Source of the DNA: Clostridiales bacterium
Lineage (GTDB): Bacteria > Bacillota > Clostridia > Oscillospirales > CAG-272
Assembly: GCA_019415985.1 (NCBI GenBank)
Contig: DXYE01000161.1
Coordinates: forward strand, 1-5,409
Reading direction: 5' to 3'
Length of the DNA stretch: 5,409 bases
Shown: positions 1-4,843 of the stretch, one piece after another
How the letters are laid out: the number at the start of each line of letters is the position of its first letter
How positions within the stretch are numbered: the stretch's first letter is position 1
Notes under the pieces: model-generated
Told to the model about the DNA's origin: nothing
The model's input: the letters and a program-made list of their open reading frames with translations, nothing else
Database searches by the model: none
Translations under genes and position numbers: made by a program

Positions 1-496
1 GGGTTAAGCTGCCAGCACTGTACCCCTGACCCAGACCTGCGCCCACGCAAAGCTCAACAGCTTCTTCCGCACAATCAGAAATCTGGTCTTCATCCATAAA
101 GCGTATCTTTCCATCCGTTAAAGTGGACAGTTCAATTCCCTTGTAATCCATAAAGTTGGCCGGCATAAGGCACATCTGCTCGCGGGTTATTTCATCGTCG
201 GGATTGAAGGTCATCTCGGACGTGCTGCGATCAACGCCGTTCTCATATGCCCAAGTAATTGCACTTGCGTACCACGGGTCGGCAGGGATATCGGCAAACG
301 GAAGCACTGTATCGGCATACGCCTTGAGGTCCACACCGTTGTAGTTTGCAAGCAAATGTACGAGCATCGCGTGATTCATGGCGACATTTGGAGAGAACGC
401 TGTATCGGCTGTACCGACAAACAGATTATGGGTATATGCATACGCAACATACGCATAATACCAGGTATCCTTTACGACATCGATAAAGGGATTAAG
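1..496 (-). other. Three SLH (S-layer homology) repeats in the last open segment of the pseudogene
   Basis: This stretch is open throughout, from just after the TAG at 499-497 to the window edge. Repeat 1 (about 487-330) runs from FIDV through WYYAYVAYAY and LFVGT to FSPNVAMNHAMLV. Repeat 2 (about 298-140) has FADIP, WYASAITWAYENG, FNPDDEITREQM and a drifted helix, CLMPANFMDYKG, where the family usually has a hydrophobic, tyrosine-containing segment. Repeat 3 (about 125 to the edge) is weaker: RFMDEDQISDCAEEAVELC replaces the usual aromatic-rich start. Known SLH triplets bind pyruvylated secondary cell-wall polymers. Preservation of this block suggests either recent inactivation or a missing upstream start. 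Confidence 0.85.
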
Positions 497-499
497 CTA

Positions 500-810
500 C
501 TCTGTGAGCATCGGAATCGTCTCCGTCACTGCCTCTTCATTGCAAACGGTACAGTATTTGACCCGATTCCCCTCAGTCATATACATCGTTCTAAAATAAA
601 AGTCCATTCATCGGAGGGAGTATGGCCGATTGCCGCAACCTCTTCCGTTTCCAGCGCTTCCTTGCATACCGTGCGCTCCTTGTGCTGTGAGCCGATCTCG
701 TGCAGGTCGCCGCATTGTCTATTGTCCATCCGGCATCATGCTCAGCCTGAATCTCCTCAATCACAAACGCATCACAGGTTTCACAGCGGACAAATTTTGA
801 GCCCGCCTCC
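500..810 (-). repeat. Three Cys-pair protein repeats (CTExGS...CxxC type), degraded
   Basis: Three consecutive units of roughly 35-40 residues follow the pattern Cys-Thr-Glu-x-Gly, then C-x-x-C, then a Glu/Ile-rich end and a His. Unit 1 has ACTEAGSKFVRCETCDAF. Unit 2 has TCTEIGSQHKERTVC and ends AAIGH. Unit 3 has MTEGNRVKYCTVCNEE. Units of this style are common in surface proteins of gut Firmicutes and are usually of unknown role. Frameshifts near 700 and 580 separate the units. In unit 2 the first Cys of the CxxC pair reads Arg (CGC instead of TGC), a single transition consistent with relaxed selection. Confidence 0.65.
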
Positions 811-1573
811 GTGCAGGCGTTCTCGTTGAGAATCAATATATCCTGATTATAGTTGTGGGTATGCTCATCATCCTCTTCCACCATCTCGTTCAGTTCGTAT
901 ACTGAAAAGCTCTTTATCAGAACCTCTTCAAGACCGTTTTTCCAAATTTTCGGTGTGACGCCGGTCCAGTCGAATGTCTCGGAATCCACCTCATACGTGA
1001 GAATTTCATCAATTTTTCCATTGTCCTGCACATCGCCGTAAAAATACAAGCGTGCCTTCCGAAGTGACAGTCACAATCAATCTCAGACATTCCGGAGCAT
1101 CTCCGACTGTTCTATTCAAGGATATCTCCTCTCCCTGCAGTATACCGGAAGCGCCCTGCTCTCCCCTTTACAGATTCCCATTTTAGATACCGCTGGAAAA
1201 TAGCGTTACTCCATAAGCGGCATCGCCAAGGTGCAGGCTAAGGCAGAAAAATCCGCAGCATCCTCAGCAATTTGACCGCCGAGCACCGCTTCCATGATCA
1301 TAGGCATATGAAAGCTTATGCTCGGTCCCGACATCACAGAAATCGTGCCAGAATACCCCTCTTCTGTATACAGCGTCGTTCGTTTGTAAATGCATCAATG
1401 TGTGCTTTGTCAGAATGCATGTCGACTTAGCTTAGTATGTTTGTTCAAAGCTTGAAGTCGCTTCTGCGTCCGGCTCGATCACTTCGCCGGCAGCAGCTGC
1501 ATAGCCCAAACGCTGAACAACATTCACACCGACAATGCCACTGACAAAACCCTTTTAAGTGTCAACATTGCGG

Positions 1574-1580
1574 TTTCCTA
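1574..1580 (-). promoter_or_regulatory. Ribosome binding site of the SLH pseudogene
   Basis: On the minus strand TAGGAAA lies just before ATG 1568, with 7 bases between AGGA and the ATG. This spacing is good and fixes the ancestral start at 1568, in front of the basic and hydrophobic signal-peptide-like residues LKRVLSVALSV. Confidence 0.65.
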
Positions 1581-1596
1581 CTAAAAATAAAAATAT

Positions 1597-1625
1597 CTTA
1601 TATACCGCGTATATAGCTTGATCAA
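1597..1625 (-). promoter_or_regulatory. Sigma-A-like promoter of the SLH pseudogene with a palindrome in its core
   Basis: Minus strand TTGATC (1625-1620) and TATAAG (1602-1597) are separated by exactly 17 bases. This gives an expected start near 1590 and a leader of about 20 bases to ATG 1568. The palindrome TATATAC-cgc-GTATATA (1599-1615) covers the -10 element and the adjoining spacer, where a repressor could block polymerase. The promoter assignment rests on consensus and spacing only. Confidence 0.5.
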
Positions 1626-1698
1626 TACGCCCAAAAAAGGCGTTTGCATTTGGATGAATGCTCAGATCCTCCTGAGTTCTGCCACATCTATGAATTAT

Positions 1699-1742
1699 AA
1701 AGAACTTCTGTATGAATTTAAGCATAGCTCATACAGTTCTTT
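1699..1742. repeat. Imperfect inverted repeat (bulged hairpin)
   Basis: Left arm AAAGAA (1699-1704) and CTGTATGA (1708-1715) pair with TCATACAG (1729-1736) and TTCTTT (1737-1742). A 3-base CTT bulge interrupts the left arm, and the loop is 13 bases. No T tract follows in either direction, so it is not a typical terminator. It lies about 75-115 bases upstream of the SLH promoter. Confidence 0.6.
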
Positions 1743-1886
1743 CAAGAATTTTAAGCAAAAATAAAACTCCGAAAGAAAATTCAAAAACATTCGAACAAAA
1801 GAGCCTTTATATTGCGCTTTTCTGTTGTTTTTTAATTTAGGCAGTCAAATAATGGACCCAAAAAAGCGGATTTTCCTCTGATATTA

Positions 1887-1924
1887 TTGACACGTCCCAA
1901 ATATGGAAATTTGGGAGTAGTCAA
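1887..1924. repeat. Two-part symmetric inverted repeat TTGAC-CCCAAAT / ATTTGGG-GTCAA
   Basis: TTGAC (1887-1891) pairs with GTCAA (1920-1924), and CCCAAAT (1896-1902) pairs with ATTTGGG (1909-1915). Both arm pairs share one exact centre; a 4-by-4 internal mismatch and a 6-base loop lie between. An A6 run follows on the plus strand, which is not a terminator arrangement. It could be a regulator-binding site, a structured RNA element or the end of a mobile element. A further GTCAA at 1932-1936 resembles the direct repeats found in some insertion-sequence ends, but this is weak. Confidence 0.6.
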
Positions 1925-2048
1925 AAAAGTGGTCAAGCTTCAAAAAGAAAAGCAATATCAAGAGCATTCTGCTTTTTTGCATAGATGTAACAGCTCTATG
2001 AATGAGTAGATAAAGAATACAAGTTAAAGGTAAAGAGGTCCATTTGAT

Positions 2049-2090
2049 ATTAAAATGAGGCAGGGGATGTCACCCCTGCCTCATTTTAAT
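2049..2090 (-). terminator. Strong intrinsic terminator of the sigma-factor gene
   Basis: A perfect 18-base-pair stem (2049-2066 with 2073-2090) encloses a 6-base loop. The GC-rich core GAGGCAGGGG/CCCCTGCCTC is followed on the minus strand by ATTTTAAT. The stop codon TGA (2083-2081) lies inside the upstream arm, so translation termination and hairpin formation overlap. The flanking A and T runs are symmetric, so the structure could work in both directions. Confidence 0.85.
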
Positions 2091-2854
2091 TCATTAACAT
2101 AATTGCTGGTACAATCATACCAATGTACGTAAATAACACCATTTACGGTAATACGGTTATTTTTCGGGAACCGCTCGCTCCATTTTTGTCCGTAGCGTTC
2201 GATTGCCCAATCATCACGGTTAAACCGGCGCCAGAGAACAGTGCGTCCATTTTTATCAATATATTGCTCGGTAAGAGGTCCGCCATTGAAATTACTGATT
2301 AAAAGATTTGTGTCATATGCTTTATCTTCAAAATGAACGGTATATCTTCCGACACAGTCCGTTACACTACTTTTACCGGCAATGATTTCTTCGCCGTTTC
2401 TGGTGATTATACCACGGGGTTTGATATTCACTGGCTCTCCAACGTTATTCTCTCCTGCGCCCCATGCGTTGAGGAATTCTTCTCCGTCAAGGAACGTTAT
2501 AATATGCTCCACACCATTTTCACAGTAACGGTTTCCGAGCCAACGACAGTATTCCTCTGTAAGCTGCGCAATAAAGTAAAAAGGAGTCTCTTTATCAGTA
2601 TCAGCCCCTATGTCGCGATGTATATTTTTTATTTCCACGCCTTCAATTCCATGCAGGACAACCTTTTTCTCCACAGTGGACGAATACAAATCTGTAATGT
2701 GTCTGCTGGGCATATCATACTGCGCCCAGGAGCATTTTTCATATAACCGCGGGATGATAAACCATCCCATAAGTTCCTCAAACTTTACGGTAAACGGTTT
2801 TTGGTCCGATTTTTCAATTTTATATTCGGGCAAATATTCGAAAAAATTTTTCAT
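2081..2854 (-). other. Possible internal translation unit: C-terminal domain of the sigma factor as a separate 257-residue protein
   Basis: Residue 167 of the sigma factor is Met (ATG at 2854), beginning MKNFFEYLPEYKIEK. AGAGGAG (2863-2869) ends exactly 8 bases upstream, one of the best SD and spacing combinations in the window. It falls at the boundary between region 4 and the extension. The short linker TQIRGEDI is what an SD plus spacer would encode if a former two-gene arrangement had fused in frame. The cell may therefore make both the fusion and the free domain. Alternatively the SD-like bases are just codons for Ile-Arg-Gly-Glu. Not counted as a separate gene. Confidence 0.45.
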
Positions 2855-3352
2855 GATATCTTCTCCTCTTATTTGGGTGTAATATGGATAAAGTTTTTTA
2901 AAATTGACTTTTGCGGTATGCAGACGGCTTTTCACTGTCCCCAGAGGAATACCTAGACGCCGTGCAATTTCGTTTTGTGGAAACTCGCGAAAATAGTATA
3001 GATATAATACCTGCTTATCTTTATCTCCGAGCTTTTGAAGTGTTTCTTCTACAGAACTTGCCGCAGTAACGCCCATTCGACCGTAGGGTAGACGTCCTTC
3101 TGTTATCTCGTCTATGGGAATCTCCATGTTTTTAACCAACTGACGAAAATAATCGTTACACTTGTTACGGGCGATACTGATGATCCACGGCTTAAATAAA
3201 GCCGTATCCTTCAGTGAGGAAAAGTTGCGGTACGCGCTTATGCAAGTTTCCTGTATAATGTCATCTGCATCAAAGGAATTGCATACCCTGAATCTGACAA
3301 AGCGTTCAAGTATCTTTTTGTGCTGTTTAAGCAGACGTATAAATTCCTCCAT
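2081..3352 (-). CDS. ECF-type RNA polymerase sigma factor with a large C-terminal extension
   Basis: The product (423 residues) directs RNA polymerase to a specific promoter set. Residues about 8-75 form sigma region 2, with DADDIIQETCISAYRNF and the promoter-melting segment FKPWIISIARNKCNDYFRQ. Residues about 104-155 form region 4, with the helix-turn-helix QNEIARRLGIPLGTVKSRL. The remaining 257 residues carry no transmembrane segment. Their conserved-looking blocks include GRTVLWRRFNRDDW and ITVNGVIYVHWYD. Typical ECF factors are only about 160-200 residues, so the extension probably senses a signal or modulates activity, but I do not know its biochemical role. I chose ATG 3352 because AAGGGGGG (3360-3367) lies 7 bases upstream. 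ATG 3373, seven codons earlier in frame, lacks an SD. The gene stands alone, with its own promoter and terminator. Confidence 0.9.
   Translation of the reverse strand: MEEFIRLLKQHKKILERFVRFRVCNSFDADDIIQETCISAYRNFSSLKDTALFKPWIISIARNKCNDYFRQLVKNMEIPIDEITEGRLPYGRMGVTAASSVEETLQKLGDKDKQVLYLYYFREFPQNEIARRLGIPLGTVKSRLHTAKVNFKKLYPYYTQIRGEDIMKNFFEYLPEYKIEKSDQKPFTVKFEELMGWFIIPRLYEKCSWAQYDMPSRHITDLYSSTVEKKVVLHGIEGVEIKNIHRDIGADTDKETPFYFIAQLTEEYCRWLGNRYCENGVEHIITFLDGEEFLNAWGAGENNVGEPVNIKPRGIITRNGEEIIAGKSSVTDCVGRYTVHFEDKAYDTNLLISNFNGGPLTEQYIDKNGRTVLWRRFNRDDWAIERYGQKWSERFPKNNRITVNGVIYVHWYDCTSNYVNELK
2863..2869 (-). promoter_or_regulatory. Internal Shine-Dalgarno inside the sigma-factor gene
   Basis: AGAGGAG on the minus strand, 8 bases before the in-frame ATG at 2854. 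It is as strong as the SD of the full-length protein (AAGGGGGG, 3360-3367), which is unusual within a coding region at a domain boundary. Confidence 0.5.
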
Positions 3353-3359
3353 ATCATTT

Positions 3360-3367
3360 CCCCCCTT
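3360..3367 (-). promoter_or_regulatory. Ribosome binding site of the sigma-factor gene
   Basis: AAGGGGGG with a 7-base spacer to ATG 3352. The upstream ATG at 3373 is preceded by TTCAATATTCCAAA with no SD, so this site decides the start. Confidence 0.7.
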
Positions 3368-3405
3368 CAGCATTTTGGAATATTGAAATCGATTTCACTG
3401 ATATA

Positions 3406-3441
3406 GACGGATTTTAAAACGAATAGGTTCATTCGTATCAA
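3406..3441 (-). promoter_or_regulatory. Overlapping ECF-like and sigma-A-like promoters with a palindrome, upstream of the sigma-factor gene
   Basis: Two readings fit the same bases. ECF-like: TGAACC (3431-3426), 16 bases, CGTC (3409-3406), matching the general GAAC/CGT architecture of ECF promoters. Sigma-A-like: TTGATA (3441-3436), 17 bases, TTTAAA (3418-3413). Both lie 55-90 bases from ATG 3352. The inverted repeat ACGAAT-N6-ATTCGT (3419-3436) fills the spacer of the second reading and could be an operator. The ECF reading would make the gene self-activating, which is common for ECF factors. Only sequence resemblance supports this. Confidence 0.5.
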
Positions 3442-3476
3442 ATTTTATTATAAATTTGTCCGACTTAAATTTGAAT

Positions 3477-3630
3477 TTAGTTGCTTCTATTCTCCCTGAA
3501 ATAATGCCCGGTATTAACGGAAATACGGTTGTGCCCTAACTGGCGGCTGACATTCCACATGGTCTTTTATATCGTAGTCTACCCCTTTCCGGTCGTTCTT
3601 GTACCGATAGTAGAAGGTATAAGCTACCAT
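3477..3630 (-). pseudogene. Possible C-terminal remnant of a tyrosine recombinase/integrase
   Basis: The 29 codons from 3566 to the TAA at 3477 read KTMWNVSRQLGHNRISV, then GHYFRENRSN. LGHxR followed about ten residues later by a Tyr close to the C-terminus is the layout of the last catalytic box of tyrosine recombinases (His in LGH, nucleophile Tyr in GHY). The segment just upstream, in another frame (3630-3562), reads AYTFYYRYKNDRKGVDYDIKD. It would join smoothly through a one-base shift near 3562 and resembles the stretch after the HxxR box, though HxxR itself is not present. The rest of the gene cannot be recognised. Integrases of this class insert and excise integrative elements, so this may mark an old insertion. 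The identification rests on short motifs only. Confidence 0.35.
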
Positions 3631-3697
3631 TCCTTGACACGGTTCCCGCCTGAATTTTTTCGGTAGTTTCCGCTTTTTTGCATCGTAGTGGTTTCAT

Positions 3698-3719
3698 TAA
3701 GCAAAGTTGATTTTGCTTA
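3698..3719. repeat. 8-base inverted repeat TAAGCAAA-N6-TTTGCTTA
   Basis: Perfect arms at 3698-3705 and 3712-3719 around a GTTGAT loop. No T tract follows on either strand, so it is not an ordinary terminator. It lies next to the recombinase-like remnant and could be a binding site or transfer-related sequence of a former mobile element, but nothing further supports that. Confidence 0.5.
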
Positions 3720-3885
3720 GCTTCCTGCACTTGCCCGACAAAAAGTTCGAAGTTTCGTCAGGCGGCAAGGCCGAAAAGCTTCCGCATCCTTTAGTCTGTT
3801 CCCGCTATCTCTCCGTTCTCCATCTTGACTGTTTTTTTATTCTCCGACGTAGTTTCCTCCTCACTCTTAGTATGGCGGATATCGA

Positions 3886-3925
3886 ATATAAAAACGAGCA
3901 GATGGAAAATTTCCGTCTGCTCGTT
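3886..3925 (-). terminator. Intrinsic terminator (minus strand)
   Basis: AACGAGCAGA (3893-3902) pairs perfectly with TCTGCTCGTT (3916-3925). Inner bases continue the stem through a wobble and five more pairs to a one-base loop. On the minus strand the stem runs directly into TTTATATT. It lies about 360 bases past the YgjP-family stop codon, so it may end that transcript or a separate short RNA started near 4029. Confidence 0.7.
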
Positions 3926-4029
3926 CCTCTTTCCTTGTGCCTGATTTCCCTTCTGCTCTTAAAATCCTTATTAATTTAGAAGGAAAATCGCCGGTTTTGC
4001 TTTATTGATATTCAATCCATTAAAGTCCG
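3886..4029 (-). ncRNA. Candidate small RNA bounded by a promoter and a terminator
   Basis: A promoter-like pair, TTGACA (4064-4059) and TATCTA (4041-4036) with a 17-base spacer, predicts a start near 4029. About 140 bases later the strong hairpin at 3925-3893 and its T tract would end transcription. Between them I find no convincing ORF, only a 14-codon TTG-started frame without SD. The palindrome TAAAGT-N5-ACTTTA (4021-4037) covers the presumed start site. No known RNA family is recognised. The -10 element is poor (3 of 6), so this is tentative. Confidence 0.3.
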
Positions 4030-4035
4030 TCACTT

Positions 4036-4064
4036 TAGATATTTCGAAAATAGGATGATGTCAA
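4036..4064 (-). promoter_or_regulatory. Promoter-like pair TTGACA-N17-TATCTA with an overlapping palindrome
   Basis: The -35 element (4064-4059) is a perfect consensus and the 17-base spacing is ideal, but the -10 element matches at only three positions. TAAAGT-N5-ACTTTA (4021-4037) overlaps its downstream edge and could be a repressor site. Confidence 0.4.
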
Positions 4065-4159
4065 AAGGACACGTCTATATAAGTTTTATAAGGATAACCG
4101 CTTCACATTCTTTATACTATAAAAAAGACAAAATACCTTAGCTGAAAGTATTCAATGTC

Positions 4160-4243
4160 TCAAGACATCCACCGCCCTCTTTCATTATGTTCAGGGCGTA
4201 TCGCCTCAAGGAGCGTCAGGCTGTATGCAGCGTCGTATCTCAT
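4160..4243 (-). CDS. Tentative 27-residue ORF downstream of the metallopeptidase gene
   Basis: ATG 4243 is preceded by AAGGA with a 7-base spacer. It encodes a 27-residue peptide that opens MRYDAAYSLTLLEAI, continues RPEHNERGRW and ends MS before TGA at 4162-4160. It lies 42 bases beyond the stop of the metallopeptidase gene on the same strand, so it could share its transcript. I do not recognise it. No signal peptide or membrane segment is visible. It could be a genuine small protein, the decayed start of a longer gene, or chance. The good SD and balanced composition are the only support. Confidence 0.25.
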   Translation of the reverse strand: MRYDAAYSLTLLEAIRPEHNERGRWMS

Positions 4244-4285
4244 ACGCGATTCCTTCGCCTATAGAACAGAGGCTTGAAGCTTCGT

Positions 4286-4810
4286 CTACAGCAAATCTAA
4301 TTTCCTTATTTGCAGCCATCTTTCACGATAATCCGGCATGTATTGAGCAATCAGGCCATAAAAGGCCTTATCGTGTCTTGCATATCTGAGATGTGCAAGC
4401 TCGTGCACGACAACATAATCAATCAGCGGTTCCGGATAAAGCATCAAATACATAGAAAAATTGATATGCCGGTTGGATCCGCAGCTTCCCAATCTTGTTC
4501 TCGCTCCCGTAATACCAACCCGATCCGGCAAGAGGTTCATCAGTCCGCCAAAATGTCGAACCTTTTTAGGGAGTTCATCCTCTGCAAGCACTCTCAAAAG
4601 ATACCTCTGCTCTTCTGTAAGTCGAATTTTGTTTTCAAGCCTTATCTTCTGTTTATCCAGATGTACGCTGATCCAATCCTGATGTTCATCGACAAACCTC
4701 CGAATCTCGGAGTCTGAAACATGTAACGGTGCACGAACAACAATCCGCAGATCTCGGGTGATCTCAAGAGATATGGTCCTGCGCTGCGTACGAATAACCT
4801 GATAATTCAT
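4286..4810 (-). CDS. YgjP/DUF45-family zinc metallopeptidase
   Basis: A cytoplasmic protein of 174 residues from ATG 4810, within the usual range for the family. The N-terminal half has the family pattern QVIRTQRRTISLEI followed by VVRAPLHVSDSEIRRFV. The C-terminal half holds the zinc site HELAHLRYARHDKAFYGL, whose three His residues and one Glu match the HExxH plus downstream His arrangement, followed by MPDYRERW. The cellular substrate is unknown; the family is often found near restriction-modification genes. The usual TRWGSC motif reads TRLGSC here (TTG in place of TGG), a change at a normally conserved position. I chose ATG 4810 because GGTGA lies 8 bases upstream and the protein then starts where family members start. 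ATG 4840 is in frame, 3 bases after the previous stop, and could be used by translational coupling. It would add ten residues. Confidence 0.85.
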   Translation of the reverse strand: MNYQVIRTQRRTISLEITRDLRIVVRAPLHVSDSEIRRFVDEHQDWISVHLDKQKIRLENKIRLTEEQRYLLRVLAEDELPKKVRHFGGLMNLLPDRVGITGARTRLGSCGSNRHINFSMYLMLYPEPLIDYVVVHELAHLRYARHDKAFYGLIAQYMPDYRERWLQIRKLDLL

Positions 4811-4843
4811 GGTAAACTTCACCTTTCCGTCCTGTTTCATTCT

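Larger units (their letters stand above)
1..1568 (-). pseudogene. Decayed SLH-domain surface (S-layer-like) protein, running off the window
   Basis: The ancestral product was probably an exported protein held on the cell wall by SLH repeats. ATG at 1568 follows AGGA (1576-1579) and opens a signal-peptide-like start, MLTLKRVLSV, ending near an Ala-rich cleavage region (about 1500-1490). Coding is then recovered only by switching frames: VTLFSSG, GEQGASGILQGEEISLNRT, FYGDVQDNGKIDEIL. Three Cys-pair repeats follow (about 800-500; for example ACTEAGSKFVRCETC and KYCTVC). From 496 to position 1 an open frame encodes three SLH repeats with the marks FIDVVKDTWYYAY, LFVGT, FADIPADPWYASAITWAY and FNPDDEITREQM. 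Lesions: TGA 1526-1524, frameshift near 1500, TAA 1434-1432, frame change near 1380, frameshift near 1208, TAA 1185-1183 and 1170-1168, frameshift in the T5 run 1044-1040, frameshifts near 700 and 580, TAG 499-497. The C-terminus lies outside the window. The SLH assignment is firm; the function of the N-terminal part is unknown. Confidence 0.85.
1626..2048. other. Hairpin-rich non-coding stretch between the sigma-factor terminator and the SLH promoter
   Basis: No ORF here has both a good start and SD. The longest open run on the plus strand ends at a TAG near 2010, lacks an ATG, and matches nothing I recognise. The stretch holds several inverted repeats: an imperfect hairpin at 1699-1742, a two-part symmetric repeat at 1887-1924, a weak AAAAGCA/TGCTTTT hairpin at 1948-1978 followed by T residues (possibly a poor plus-strand terminator), and CATAGA/TCTATG near 1980-2000. 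Composition is AT-rich. It may include remnants of a mobile element, but no transposase coding is visible. Confidence 0.5.
3980..4285. other. Mostly non-coding stretch between the metallopeptidase gene and the terminator at 3925
   Basis: Apart from the tentative 27-residue ORF and the promoter-like pair, I see no gene. The part from 3980 to 4140 is clearly AT-rich. ATGTCT-CA-AGACAT near 4155-4168 is a short palindrome. The part from 4160 to 4285 has higher GC and codon-like composition on the minus strand, with stops, so it may be decayed coding DNA. Confidence 0.45.

Noticed and set aside
156..829. Plus-strand ORFs of 62 and 157 residues (156-344 and 356-829)
   Set aside because: They lie opposite the SLH and Cys-pair coding frames, have no SD, and their sequence is explained as the antisense of those repeats.
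1..1568. Programmed frameshifting or stop-codon recoding in the SLH gene
   Set aside because: About ten scattered lesions of different types (TGA, TAA, TAG and shifts both ways) fit decay, and no slippery site with downstream structure repeats at them.
1621..1645. ACGCC-N6-GGCGT hairpin as a terminator
   Set aside because: Only five pairs, the A/T run sits in the loop instead of after the stem, and it lies upstream of the promoter.
2333..2882. Plus-strand ORFs of 137 and 90 residues inside the sigma-factor gene
   Set aside because: They are antisense shadows of an intact gene with clear domain motifs on the minus strand.
3162..3386. Plus-strand ORF of 74 residues opposite the sigma-factor N-terminus
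   Set aside because: Antisense shadow of sigma region 2; no SD and no recognisable motif.
3536..3730. Minus-strand ORF of 64 residues
   Set aside because: It overlaps the recombinase-like remnant in a different frame, has an Arg/Leu-rich unstructured composition, and no good start signal.
3707..3979. Plus-strand ORF of 90 residues with a Leu-rich end
   Set aside because: It starts without an SD and reads straight through the perfect terminator stem at 3893-3925, so it is probably chance.
4310..4717. Plus-strand ORFs of 135 and 73 residues opposite the metallopeptidase gene
   Set aside because: Antisense shadows; the minus strand carries the zinc-binding motif.
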